Shown here: piece by piece, positions 34,665-43,065 of the stretch
How the letters are laid out: every line of letters starts with the position of its first letter
Position numbering within the stretch: the stretch's first letter is position 1
Assembly (NCBI GenBank): GCA_963665085.2
Contig: CAXXXS010000002.1
Coordinates: 124,001 to 188,000 of the forward strand
Source: G963665085 sp963665085
GTDB lineage: Bacteria > Bacteroidota > Bacteroidia > Bacteroidales > JAAAOM01
DNA length: 64,000 nucleotides
Direction of reading: 5' to 3'
Program-made: the position numbers and the translations under genes
The notes under the pieces: generated by a model
Database searches by the model: none
The model's input: only the letters and a program-made list of their open reading frames with translations
Told to the model about the DNA's origin: nothing

Positions 34665-35774
34665 ATGAATAAGATGGTTAAGATACTATCAGCTATTGTT
34701 CTATTTTTAACTTTAACAAGTATGCTTGTATTAAAACAGTCCCGATTTGGACAAATTCCCCGGGGAGAGAGATTGGAAAGGATTAAAAATTCGCCTAATT
34801 ATGTAAATGGTGAATTCAAGAATATAAATGAAACTTCTGTAATTACAACAGAAAAAAGTCGCTTTAAGGTGATGTCTGATTTTATGTTTAGAAAAAAAAT
34901 CAGGGTTACTCCGGAAGTGAATCTTCCCGTAGTAAAAACAAATATTAAAGATTTAAATCCGGAAAAAGATATTTTATTATGGTTTGGTCATTCTTCATAT
35001 TTTTTTCGAATAAATGGAAAAACCTTTTTAGTAGATCCTGTTTTTAGTGATTATGCATCTCCTGTTTCATTTATCAATAAAGCATTCAAAGGAATTAATG
35101 TATATAATAGCAATGATTTTCCAGCTATTGATTATTTAATTATAACTCATGATCATTGGGATCATCTGGACTATAAGACCATCATGGATTTTAAGCCTAA
35201 AATTAATCATATTGTTAGTGCTTTGGGAGTTGGGCAACATTTTGAATCATGGGGTTTTGATAAGTCTATTATTATAGAACTGGATTGGTACGAACAATTT
35301 GAATTAGATACAGACTGGCAATTAACTGCTACTCCAGCTCGCCATTTTTCAGGAAGAGGATTAAGAGGAAATAAGACATTATGGGCTTCATTTGTTTTAA
35401 AACTACCGGGATTTAACCTGTTTTTGGCTGGTGATGGAGGCTACGATTCTCATTTTGCAAAAATTGGTGAAGAGTATGGACCATTTGATTTAGCTGTCTT
35501 TGAACAAGGTCAGTATGATAATAACTGGAACCAGATTCATTTGATGCCTGAACAGGTATTTAAAACAGCAGAAGATTTAAACGTTAAACGAATTCTGCCA
35601 GTTCATAATTCAAAATTTGCATTGGCAAATCATCCTTGGGATGAACCTTTAAATAAAATAACTGAGAATCATATAGATTCAGGTATCTCTGTTATTACGC
35701 CACAAATTGGCGAACCTTTTTTTCTGAAAGATACCACTCAAGAATTCAGCCGGTGGTGGGAAGGTATTGATTGA
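34665..35774 (+). CDS. Metallo-beta-lactamase-fold hydrolase (NAPE-PLD/UlaG-like)
   Basis: The protein is 369 aa. An N-terminal TM or uncleaved signal segment (ILSAIVLFLTLTSMLVLKQ) is followed by a metallo-hydrolase domain: ILLWFGHSSYFFRINGKTFLVDPVF, the metal motif THDHWDHLD, TPARHFSGRG, FLAGDGGYDSHF and a final LPVHNSKFAL. This order matches the NAPE-hydrolysing phospholipase D / UlaG branch. It is anchored on the outer or periplasmic face of the inner membrane, or is a cytosolic anchored form; orientation is unclear. It is controlled by the AraC-type operator at 34542. The substrate cannot be deduced. Confidence 0.87.
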   Translation: MNKMVKILSAIVLFLTLTSMLVLKQSRFGQIPRGERLERIKNSPNYVNGEFKNINETSVITTEKSRFKVMSDFMFRKKIRVTPEVNLPVVKTNIKDLNPEKDILLWFGHSSYFFRINGKTFLVDPVFSDYASPVSFINKAFKGINVYNSNDFPAIDYLIITHDHWDHLDYKTIMDFKPKINHIVSALGVGQHFESWGFDKSIIIELDWYEQFELDTDWQLTATPARHFSGRGLRGNKTLWASFVLKLPGFNLFLAGDGGYDSHFAKIGEEYGPFDLAVFEQGQYDNNWNQIHLMPEQVFKTAEDLNVKRILPVHNSKFALANHPWDEPLNKITENHIDSGISVITPQIGEPFFLKDTTQEFSRWWEGID

Positions 35775-35944
35775 ATGTTTTTTTAGAAATCTAAAATTTC
35801 TCTTATCAAAATGAATATTAATCATCATGCCCAGATAACTTTTTAAGAGCTATTTGCCTTCTAATAAATCAGCAAAGTTTCTCTTTTTCCTATTGTACTA
35901 ATATCCTATAATAATAAATTAATGGGATTCTTAAAAAATAAGAA

Positions 35945-35988
35945 ATGTACCTAAGGATAAACCATTAAATTATATCAAATTTACTTTG
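35945..35988 (+). promoter_or_regulatory. Weak AraC-type half site before the Omp85-like gene
   Basis: ATGTACCTAAGGAT at 35945 matches the site consensus at 9 of 14 positions. It lies 43 bp before the end of a TTTG element (35985-35988), which is the position of the proximal site in the other four promoters. No convincing distal site is seen at 35924. Confidence 0.3.
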
Positions 35989-36060
35989 TGTTTTATAAAT
36001 CAGATTACGCCAGATAAGCTAACTGAAGAAATACATTGATTTAATAAAAAAGACAAATTT

Positions 36061-37386
36061 ATGCTCAACAGAAGCCTATCGAAAATATATATTTTACTAA
36101 TTGGAGTCATATCAATACAATCAAATTCTTTTGCTCAAGAATCTGATTCAACGGGTATTAAAACTGGATGGAATTTTGGAGCTTTGCCAGCACTGGGCTA
36201 CGATTCAAACCTGGGATTATTATATGGGGGATTGGTAAATTTTTATGATTATGGAGATGGAAAACACTATCCGGATTATAATCATAGTATTCTAATGCAG
36301 TTATCGGCTTATACTCATGGAAGTATGGATGCTATTCTAAATATAGATTCCTATTCATTAATTCCGAACAAACATTTTATTGGCTGGTTAAGTTATAACA
36401 GAAACAGGCTCTATCCGTTTTACGGATTCAATGGAAAACAAACGCGGTATAATGTAAATTTCATAGATCAAGATCAACAGGATTTTATTACGCAGGTTTT
36501 TTATAACATCGATTTTGAATTAATTAAAGCGGATGCCATATTACAAGATAAATTTGGCGATTCGGATTTTAATTGGTTGCTAAGTCTGGATTTAGGCTAC
36601 TATAAAATAAATGCGGTGGATATTAGTCACCTAAACAATAAGAAAAATGATAGTAATCAAATTAAAGACACAACAACTTTATATGATAAGTATATTAATT
36701 GGGGACTAATAAATGAGAAAGAAAGAAAAGGTGGTTTCGATAATTCCGTTAAGCTGGGTTTAGTTTATGATACGCGAGACAGAATTACAAATCCAATGAA
36801 AGGAGTCTGGACAGAATTGATTACCCGTTTATCTCCAAAATTTTGGGGTGGTTATAATTCATTTTTCAAAGTGTCATTGATTCATCGACAATATTTTACA
36901 TTGATTGAAGAAAAACTTTCATTTGCATATCGTGTATGGTATGAGGGAGCTTTTGGTAACATCCCTTTTTATTCACGCCAATACCTTACTTCCAGTGACT
37001 ATATTGAAGGCATGGGAGGGGCATATACGATTCGGGGAATTTTGATGAACCGTATAATAGCAAAGCAAATAAACATAACAAATCTTGAACTTAGATGGAG
37101 GGCTTACAACTTTGAAACTATTGGACAGAACTTTTATTTAGGCTTTAATGCCTTTGCTGATGGAGGTTATATATTAAAAGGATATGATTTAGACAAGACT
37201 ACCGTTTCTATAACCGATCAGGAAAAATATTTTGAAAAGGATTATAAAGATCTGATTACTTCAGGTGGATTAGGACTTAAACTAGTTATGAACGAAAACT
37301 TTGTTGTATCAGCTGAATATGCTAAAAGTTTTGATAAGAATTATGGCGACTCTGGTTTATATATAAAGGTTGATTATTTGTTTTGA
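36061..37386 (+). CDS. Omp85/BamA-TamA-like outer-membrane protein without POTRA domains
   Basis: The protein is 441 aa. A signal peptide (ILLIGVISIQSNSFAQ) is followed by a beta-barrel of the bacterial surface antigen type. GLVYDTRDRITNPMKGVWTE and the loop motif GGAYTIRGILMNRI (the conserved RG of loop 6) are diagnostic, and it ends in an aromatic residue (VDYLF). At this length there is no room for POTRA repeats, so it is a stand-alone barrel of the kind also found with patatin- or phosphoesterase-type partners. It lies within the AraC-regulated cluster, but its operator is only a weak half site. Confidence 0.85.
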   Translation: MLNRSLSKIYILLIGVISIQSNSFAQESDSTGIKTGWNFGALPALGYDSNLGLLYGGLVNFYDYGDGKHYPDYNHSILMQLSAYTHGSMDAILNIDSYSLIPNKHFIGWLSYNRNRLYPFYGFNGKQTRYNVNFIDQDQQDFITQVFYNIDFELIKADAILQDKFGDSDFNWLLSLDLGYYKINAVDISHLNNKKNDSNQIKDTTTLYDKYINWGLINEKERKGGFDNSVKLGLVYDTRDRITNPMKGVWTELITRLSPKFWGGYNSFFKVSLIHRQYFTLIEEKLSFAYRVWYEGAFGNIPFYSRQYLTSSDYIEGMGGAYTIRGILMNRIIAKQINITNLELRWRAYNFETIGQNFYLGFNAFADGGYILKGYDLDKTTVSITDQEKYFEKDYKDLITSGGLGLKLVMNENFVVSAEYAKSFDKNYGDSGLYIKVDYLF

Positions 37387-37624
37387 CAAAATCAAATAAT
37401 TAGATGATAAATTTTCTAATAAAAGAATTCTCAACATCACTTACTAATTATTATCCGTAAATACACATAATTTGAATTAAAATATAAAAAGAACTTAATC
37501 AATTCAATCATTTTTATATTAATGATCTTGCAAAAAAAAGACATTAATACACCAAAAGCTTAAATTAGAAATATCTAAATGCTAATCAACTTGTTAACTA
37601 GTTATTTAGTTTAAATACATTATT
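37387..37624. other. Gene-free stretch after the Omp85-like gene
   Basis: An AT-rich spacer with no ORF or clear terminator hairpin. The next recognisable element is the operator starting at 37625; beyond the promoter there is a 145-bp leader before the aldo/keto reductase start at 37834. Confidence 0.4.
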
Positions 37625-37689
37625 CCGTAATAATGGTAATTCTCGCTGTAATTAAGGTATCTTTTTTAATCGTCTTCTATAGATCTTTG
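37625..37689 (+). promoter_or_regulatory. AraC-type operator and promoter, copy 3 (aldo/keto reductase promoter)
   Basis: The distal site CCGTAATAATGGTA is at 37625-37638 and the proximal site CTGTAATTAAGGTA at 37646-37659 (21-bp phase; the proximal copy is identical to the distal site of copy 1). The -7 element GATCTTTG ends at 37689, 64 bp after the distal start. Confidence 0.8.
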
Positions 37690-37833
37690 TATTATCAAAT
37701 AAATGAAGCATGGGAAAATGTTGTAAATAAAAAAGCACGTTATCGTTATGTTATTGATGCTGCAACATTTTAGTAATTGAAGGATTGCGATCTTAAAACA
37801 TATTTAATTCAAAAAATTAAAGAAGATAAAATT

Positions 37834-38700
37834 ATGATATTAGAAGAAAAGTTTACGTTATCAAATGGAGTCGAGATTCCAAAGTTAGGTCTCGGAACAT
37901 GGTTTATCAGTGATAATGATTCTGTACAGGCAGTAAAAGATGCTGTAGAAATGGGATATCGTCATATCGATACAGCACAGGCTTACCAGAATGAAGCTGG
38001 TGTTGGAAAAGGTATTAGAGCTTGTGGTGTTAATAGAGAGGATTTGTTTGTGACCACAAAACTAGCAGCAGAAATAAAATCATATGATGAAGCTGTTGTT
38101 TCTATTGATAATTCATTAAAAACAATGGGATTAGATTATATCGATTTAATGATTATCCATAGTCCAAGACCATGGATGGAATTTCATGAAGAAGATTCTT
38201 TCTTTGAGGGAAATAAGGAAGCATGGAAAGCCCTGGAAGAAGCCTATAAGGCAGGTAAACTTCGTGCAATTGGTTTATCGAATTTCGAAAAATCAGATAT
38301 CGAGAATATACTTGAGTCTTGTACGGTAAAACCTATGGTAAACCAAATTCTGGCACATATTAGCAATACACCAAAAGAATTAATTGAGTATTGTGAAGAA
38401 AAGAATATTCTTGTGGAGGCATATTCACCAATCGGTCATGGCGAGCTAATGAAAAACCAGGAAGTGAAAAAAATGGCTGATAAATATGGAGTTACAGTAC
38501 CTCAATTATCGATTCGTTACTGCCTTGAACTTGGACTTCTCCCATTACCTAAAACAGCAAATCCGGCACATATGAAGAACAATGCTGAGGTAAATTTTTC
38601 AATTTCTAAAGAAGATATGGAATTATTGAAAAATATCGGACAAATTGAGAATTATGGTGATGCCAGCATGTTTCCTGTTTACGGAGGACGATTAAAATAG
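37834..38700 (+). CDS. Aldo/keto reductase
   Basis: The protein is 288 aa from ATG 37834 (MILEEKFTLSNGVEIPKLGL); an in-frame TTG at 37777 gives an unlikely extension. It has the AKR TIM-barrel hallmarks: GLGTWFIS, catalytic Asp/Tyr in HIDTAQAYQNEAGVG, Lys in FVTTKLA, His in LMIIHSPRPW, AIGLSNF and the NADPH-binding LPLPKTANPAHMKNN. It resembles the DkgA/2,5-diketo-D-gluconate reductase branch, which reduces methylglyoxal and other aldehydes. It is driven by the AraC-type operator at 37625. The pairing of an AraC regulator with an AKR recalls E. coli yqhC/dkgA. Confidence 0.93.
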   Translation: MILEEKFTLSNGVEIPKLGLGTWFISDNDSVQAVKDAVEMGYRHIDTAQAYQNEAGVGKGIRACGVNREDLFVTTKLAAEIKSYDEAVVSIDNSLKTMGLDYIDLMIIHSPRPWMEFHEEDSFFEGNKEAWKALEEAYKAGKLRAIGLSNFEKSDIENILESCTVKPMVNQILAHISNTPKELIEYCEEKNILVEAYSPIGHGELMKNQEVKKMADKYGVTVPQLSIRYCLELGLLPLPKTANPAHMKNNAEVNFSISKEDMELLKNIGQIENYGDASMFPVYGGRLK

Positions 38701-38706
38701 GTACTT

Positions 38707-38823
38707 TCCAAAAAGTAACTCTAACAGGTCTAATGACTCTGTCAGGGTTCAGTAATTAATTGGTTTATAACCTGTCAGGGTTCGAAGAACCTAACTGAGT
38801 TTACAATCGAATGACTTTTTGGA
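38707..38823. repeat. Palindromic intergenic element with internal direct repeats
   Basis: The element is 117 bp, bounded by TCCAAAAAGT (38707) and its exact inverse ACTTTTTGGA (38814). Inside, CTGTCAGGGTTC occurs twice (38739, 38772), 33 bp apart, with a related inverse GAACCTAACTGAG. It has the form of a MITE or REP-like element. It sits between the aldo/keto reductase and esterase genes. Confidence 0.55.
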
Positions 38824-38935
38824 CAGCTCCTCTCTAATTGCCAATTTTTAAACAAGGGATAATAAAATAAATGTTATCCCTTGTAATTAACTAAGACATA
38901 AACTCTAAGCTTAAAATAATTTAACACATTTAATC

Positions 38936-40114
38936 ATGAAACAATTTTTTTTGACTTTGTTTGTCGGATTACTCTCATGGTCCCTCAACGCCCAACAGGA
39001 TATCTTCAATGAAAATCCTATTATCTCGCCTGAGATTCATACAGATCATTCTGTATCGTTCCGGATAAAAGCTCCAGAGGCTAATGAAGTTAGTGTTTCT
39101 GGAAACATGGATGTAAATAATGGTTTTGTTGATATCACTTATAAAATGCAAAAAGGTACTGATGGAATCTGGACTGTTACGACACCAGAGCTAGAGTCTG
39201 AAATGTACAGGTATTATTTTTTGGTTGATGGTGTACGAACAACCGATCCCAGCAATACTCATGCTATTCGTGATGTTGCCAATATTTCAAATGTTTTTCT
39301 GATCGATGGTGGCATAGCAGATCTTTACAAGGTTAATGATGTACCTCATGGTAGCATCTCATTTAAGTGGTATAATTCACCAGGAAATGATAAAATGCGC
39401 AGGTTGACTGTCTATACACCCGCTGGTTATGACAAAGACAATAATAAATATCCTGTTTTATATTTATTACACGGAGTTGGAGGAGATGAAGAAGCCTGGA
39501 TAGGTTCAGGAAGAGCTACACAGATATTAGATAACCTGATAGCGCAAGGAAAAGCAAAACCTATGATTGTAGTAATGACAAATGGTAATGTTTCACAAGA
39601 AGCAGCTCCAGGTAAAGGTAGTGATGGATTCGTAAAACCAACTTTTATGCTTCCTCATACCATGGATGGTAAATTTGAAGAAACCTTTATGGATGTGATA
39701 AATTATGTTGATGAGAATTATCGTACCATCAACACAAAAGAAGGCCGTGCAATTGCTGGATTATCCATGGGAGGTTTTCACACAGCACATATATCTATGA
39801 ACTACCCCAATATGTTTAACTATATTGGTTTATTCTCAGCCGCAATTGGGGTTAGACCAGGAGCTTCTGCACCATCTTCGAAAATATATCAAGATATAAA
39901 TGAAAAACTTAAAAAACAGAATGAAAACGGATATAAATTATACTGGATTGGAATTGGTAGTGAAGATAGAATGATTTATTCCGGTATTCAAAAATTTAAA
40001 AGTGATTTAGATGGTATCGGAATGAAATATGAATATCTCGAAACTAATGGTGGTCATACCTGGAATAACTGGAGAAATTATTTACAGATATATGTTCAAC
40101 AACTTTTCAAATAG
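38936..40114 (+). CDS. Secreted alpha/beta-hydrolase esterase with N-terminal CBM48-like domain
   Basis: The protein is 392 aa. A signal peptide (MKQFFLTLFVGLLSWSLNAQ) is followed by an early-set (CBM48/E-set) domain at ~25-125 (VSFRIKAPEANEVSVSGNMD, MYRYYFLVDGVRTTDP) and an esterase domain with YPVLYLLHGVGGDEEAW, the nucleophile elbow GLSMGGFHT, and a late His in NGGHTWNNWRNYL. This is the carbohydrate-esterase family 1/enterochelin-esterase-like architecture common in Bacteroidota. It is predicted periplasmic. The substrate is probably an acylated (for example feruloylated or acetylated) glycan, but this is not proven. No AraC-type site lies in its promoter. Confidence 0.88.
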   Translation: MKQFFLTLFVGLLSWSLNAQQDIFNENPIISPEIHTDHSVSFRIKAPEANEVSVSGNMDVNNGFVDITYKMQKGTDGIWTVTTPELESEMYRYYFLVDGVRTTDPSNTHAIRDVANISNVFLIDGGIADLYKVNDVPHGSISFKWYNSPGNDKMRRLTVYTPAGYDKDNNKYPVLYLLHGVGGDEEAWIGSGRATQILDNLIAQGKAKPMIVVMTNGNVSQEAAPGKGSDGFVKPTFMLPHTMDGKFEETFMDVINYVDENYRTINTKEGRAIAGLSMGGFHTAHISMNYPNMFNYIGLFSAAIGVRPGASAPSSKIYQDINEKLKKQNENGYKLYWIGIGSEDRMIYSGIQKFKSDLDGIGMKYEYLETNGGHTWNNWRNYLQIYVQQLFK

Positions 40115-40208
40115 ATATATTTTTAGGATTAACATTTAATTCTTACTATACAATATCGTTTGATTTACTAAATGATTATAAGTTGTTTCTCAAAGCAAAA
40201 TCAACTAT

Positions 40209-40273
40209 CAGTAATAGGGGTAATTATAAACGTTATAGAGGTATTTCTCCTAGAGAATTTGTTCTGATATTTG
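40209..40273 (+). promoter_or_regulatory. AraC-type operator and promoter, copy 4 (CMD-cupin promoter)
   Basis: The distal site CAGTAATAGGGGTA is at 40209-40222 and the proximal site ACGTTATAGAGGTA at 40230-40243 (21-bp phase). The -7 element GATATTTG ends at 40273, 64 bp after the distal start. This -7 box covers the in-frame TTG at 40271, which excludes it as a start codon. Confidence 0.75.
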
Positions 40274-40291
40274 TTTCGTAAAAATTACAAT

Positions 40292-41050
40292 ATGGACAGA
40301 ATAGAGTTGAGTAAGAAAAAATTTGAAGAATTATTCGGAAATCATGTTGGTCCTTTAACTGATACAGATCCTGATCTTCAGGAAATGTTGAACCGATTTA
40401 TTTTTGGTGAAGTTTTTTATCATGGAGAGTTAAGCGATAAAATAAGAGAGCTAATAACATTGGTTGTTTTAACTACAAATCAGACGTTAGAACAACTAAA
40501 AGCTCATGTCTGGGCTGCATTAAATGTAGGTGTATCTCCAGTTGAAATTAAAGAAGCTATTTATCAATGTGCTCCTTATCTTGGCTTTCCTAAAACGCTG
40601 AATGCAATTCAGCAGGTTAACGAAGCTTTTAAGGTTGCAAACATTCCACTTCTTGTTAAAAGCCAAAAACAGGTAACCGAAGAAAATCGTTTTGATGAGG
40701 GATTGAAGGTACAAAAAAGCATCTTTGGTGATGTTATCGATAAGATGCATGAAAATTCACCTGATAACCAAAAACACATTCAAAATTACTTATCTGCATT
40801 TTGTTTTGGAGACATCTATACAAGAAGAACTTTGGATTTAAAAACAAGAGAGCTGTTGACTCTTTGTATCTTAAGTGCTATGGGAGGTTGTGAGAACCAG
40901 GTAAAATCGCATGTAGTAGGAAATTTAAAAGTTGGGAACAATAAAAACACCTTACTTGTAGCAATCACTCAGTGTTTGCCATATATGGGGTTTCCAAGAA
41001 CATTGAATGCATTAAGTTGTGTTAATGAAATAATACCAGAAAATAAATAA
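40292..41050 (+). CDS. Carboxymuconolactone decarboxylase (CMD) family protein, cytosolic
   Basis: The protein is 252 aa from ATG 40292. Two CMD units are in tandem (~35-115: RELITLVVLTTNQTLEQLKAHVWAALNVGVSPVEIKEAIYQCAPYLGFPKTLNAI; ~170-245: RELLTLCILSAMGGCENQVKSHVVGNLKVGNNK ... QCLPYMGFPRTLNAL). Unlike AhpD there is no CxxC, but single cysteines stand at equivalent positions (QCAPYLGFP and QCLPYMGFP). It is paired with a cupin 25 bp downstream, a common CMD-cupin arrangement. It is controlled by the operator at 40209. The exported paralogue is at 33772. Confidence 0.9.
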   Translation: MDRIELSKKKFEELFGNHVGPLTDTDPDLQEMLNRFIFGEVFYHGELSDKIRELITLVVLTTNQTLEQLKAHVWAALNVGVSPVEIKEAIYQCAPYLGFPKTLNAIQQVNEAFKVANIPLLVKSQKQVTEENRFDEGLKVQKSIFGDVIDKMHENSPDNQKHIQNYLSAFCFGDIYTRRTLDLKTRELLTLCILSAMGGCENQVKSHVVGNLKVGNNKNTLLVAITQCLPYMGFPRTLNALSCVNEIIPENK

Positions 41051-41075
41051 TAGAATAAAAATAGGAGATTTCGAG

Positions 41076-41474
41076 ATGAGTGATTTTAAACAAATATTTC
41101 CATTAGGTGAGAAAAACGAAGCCTTTGCTAAATACTTTATTGGTCAAAGTTATTTAGCTCCCTTAACATTAGAAAGGATTCCTTCTTTTAATGTAACTTT
41201 TGAACCAGGATGTCGCAATAACTGGCATATCCATCATAAAGGAGGACAAATTCTTTATTGTACTGCCGGAACCGGTTGGTACCAGGAAGAAGGAAAACCA
41301 GCTCAATTTTTAAAACCCGGAGATGTTGTTAATATTCCCGCAGGAGTTAATCATTGGCATGGAGCTAGCAAAGACAGCTGGTTTTCGCACATTGCTTTAT
41401 CCATTCCGGCAGAAGGGGCAACTACCGAATGGCGTGGCCCTGTTACAGATGAAGAATATCTTAAATTGGGCTAA
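41076..41474 (+). CDS. Cupin domain protein
   Basis: The protein is 132 aa with a single cupin_2 barrel. Motif 1 (RNNWHIHHKGGQILYCTAGTGWYQEEG) and motif 2 (PGDVVNIPAGVNHWHGA) carry the expected metal-binding histidines. It is probably a small metal-dependent enzyme acting with the CMD protein encoded 25 bp upstream; such CMD-cupin pairs are widespread. A terminator hairpin follows at 41520. Confidence 0.92.
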   Translation: MSDFKQIFPLGEKNEAFAKYFIGQSYLAPLTLERIPSFNVTFEPGCRNNWHIHHKGGQILYCTAGTGWYQEEGKPAQFLKPGDVVNIPAGVNHWHGASKDSWFSHIALSIPAEGATTEWRGPVTDEEYLKLG

Positions 41475-41519
41475 TTCAAAAGTTTTAATAGAAAATAATA
41501 TGATTATTTAGTTAACAGT

Positions 41520-41564
41520 AAAAGCCAGATGCTTTACATCAGAAATAAGCATTCGGCTTTTTTT
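41520..41564 (+). terminator. Rho-independent terminator after the CMD-cupin unit
   Basis: AAAGCC and ATGCTT pair with AAGCAT and GGCTTT around a ~13-nt loop, followed by a T-run. It stands between convergent genes. Confidence 0.85.
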
Positions 41565-41747
41565 AATCTTATCTTGAAAAATACATTGCTTTTAAAAAGT
41601 ATAATCTGCTCATACTTATATTCTAATTTCTGTTTTCCGATTTTCTTTTTTCGGATCTCGATTTCCAAAAAAAATAAATAAAAGATATGTTACTCTTGAG
41701 ATATATTGAGTTTTCAAAGATTTCTTGTTTCTGAAAACAGTTAAAGT

Positions 41748-42614
41748 TTATTTACACCTAAGTTTAGCTCGCTCTTCGGGTAAAACCCTGTTTCCTGAAT
41801 AGACCTTACCACAATCTTTCTGAGGACAATCCAATGTCTCATAAAATTCAAAATTTCCAATTTTTGCTTCAATATTTTTTTCAATCCTATTACGAAGTGA
41901 GGAGAAGAAATCTATACCTGTTGCTTCTTCAATAGAATCGATGGTTACAATATAATTTTCCAATTCATAGTTATTAACATCTGTATTAGGCATTATAAAA
42001 CCAATGGACTTACCCTCTTTTGTTTTTGAATTATATGACAACACTGCTTTAAAAAAACGGGCAGGAACTGCAATACTCAATCCATTTGAATGGCATAGTG
42101 TATCAATAAATTCCTCAGGAATAATGCCTGAGACAATATAAATTACATTCAGACTATCATTCTCTGCCCATTTTCTACAATGGCTTTCCAAGTGGCACCA
42201 CCCCTTTTGATTAAAACAACCGTGCTGGGGTGCCATATTTGTCATATAAAATGATTCTGCCCACGCAGTACTATCCCATTTAAAATCACGTGCCGGAGCG
42301 ATATGCCCATGATCATAACCACTGGAGTTATATGCATTTCGTTTTATTGTTTTGTATTTGGGATCCTGTGGATATCCATTTGGTCGATCGCGACTTACTT
42401 CCCCTTTTTTAATTTGCTCATTTGTTATGGCATGAGAAACCCATAACGGCAAATTTAGAACGGTATCTATACATGTAGTATAGGCATAATTTGAAATGGT
42501 TAGAGTATGCCCAACCTCTTTTGTGAATTTCAACTTAGATGGAACAATAGGTTCCTGACCTAATAATGTAACAAATGAAGTAATGAAAAAAATAATACCA
42601 ACGAATCCTTTCAT
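41748..42614 (-). CDS. Secreted DNA/RNA non-specific endonuclease (NUC1 family)
   Basis: The protein is 288 aa. A signal peptide (MKGFVGIIFFITSFVTLLG) is followed by the beta-beta-alpha-metal nuclease core: GYDHGHIAPARDFKWD (catalytic His in the DRGH-type motif; His replaces the usual Arg), then SFYMTNMAPQHGCFNQKGWCHLE with the metal-binding Asn. It is exported, so it may serve nutrient DNA degradation or biofilm turnover. The C-terminal tail has four cysteines (CPQKDCGK...LRCK), perhaps disulfides. It stands alone, converging with the cupin gene. Confidence 0.9.
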   Translation of the reverse strand: MKGFVGIIFFITSFVTLLGQEPIVPSKLKFTKEVGHTLTISNYAYTTCIDTVLNLPLWVSHAITNEQIKKGEVSRDRPNGYPQDPKYKTIKRNAYNSSGYDHGHIAPARDFKWDSTAWAESFYMTNMAPQHGCFNQKGWCHLESHCRKWAENDSLNVIYIVSGIIPEEFIDTLCHSNGLSIAVPARFFKAVLSYNSKTKEGKSIGFIMPNTDVNNYELENYIVTIDSIEEATGIDFFSSLRNRIEKNIEAKIGNFEFYETLDCPQKDCGKVYSGNRVLPEERAKLRCK

Positions 42615-43065
42615 TGAGAATAATAATTTTAGGTTAAATATTACAAAACACCTCGAAAGTTATTAACTATTCTTCTTATTAAGAATTTTATTTTTATGAG
42701 ATTTTAAGATATTTATAGTAGATATGTAAAAAATACATCTCACCCAAAATTATTTGAAAGTTGACAATCATTATCTTCATACACTGTTAGCAACAAGTAA
42801 AAAAAAGACAGACTACCAGACATATACGTTAGTGATTAATAGAAAATAGAAAGGATTTAGATTTTTGATAAGATAGTGCAAATTTGATGGAATTTATTTT
42901 GTTTTTTTCCCTCCGTAAAAAGAAGAAAGAATCTCCACCCAAAAATGATTTTAAATTAAGGACTAATTGAATTCAGATAAAATGGTTTTAAGCAGGAACG
43001 AAATAAAACCAAATTTAAGTCGTTAAAAAGCCAAAAAAATTATTACTTTACAATTTAATGTCAAA
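42615..43065. other. Gene-free spacer before the restriction-modification operon
   Basis: About 450 bp with no ORF. A weak hairpin (TGTA/TACA around an A-run) lies near 42720-42740, and a motif ACTGTTAGCAACAAG at about 42782, of a kind often seen at the ends of Bacteroidota intergenic repeats. This may be the left border of the inserted restriction-modification module. I see no clear promoter consensus. Confidence 0.35.

Noticed and set aside
38739..38783. CRISPR-like direct repeats
   Set aside because: Only two 12-bp copies within a palindromic element; no array or cas genes.
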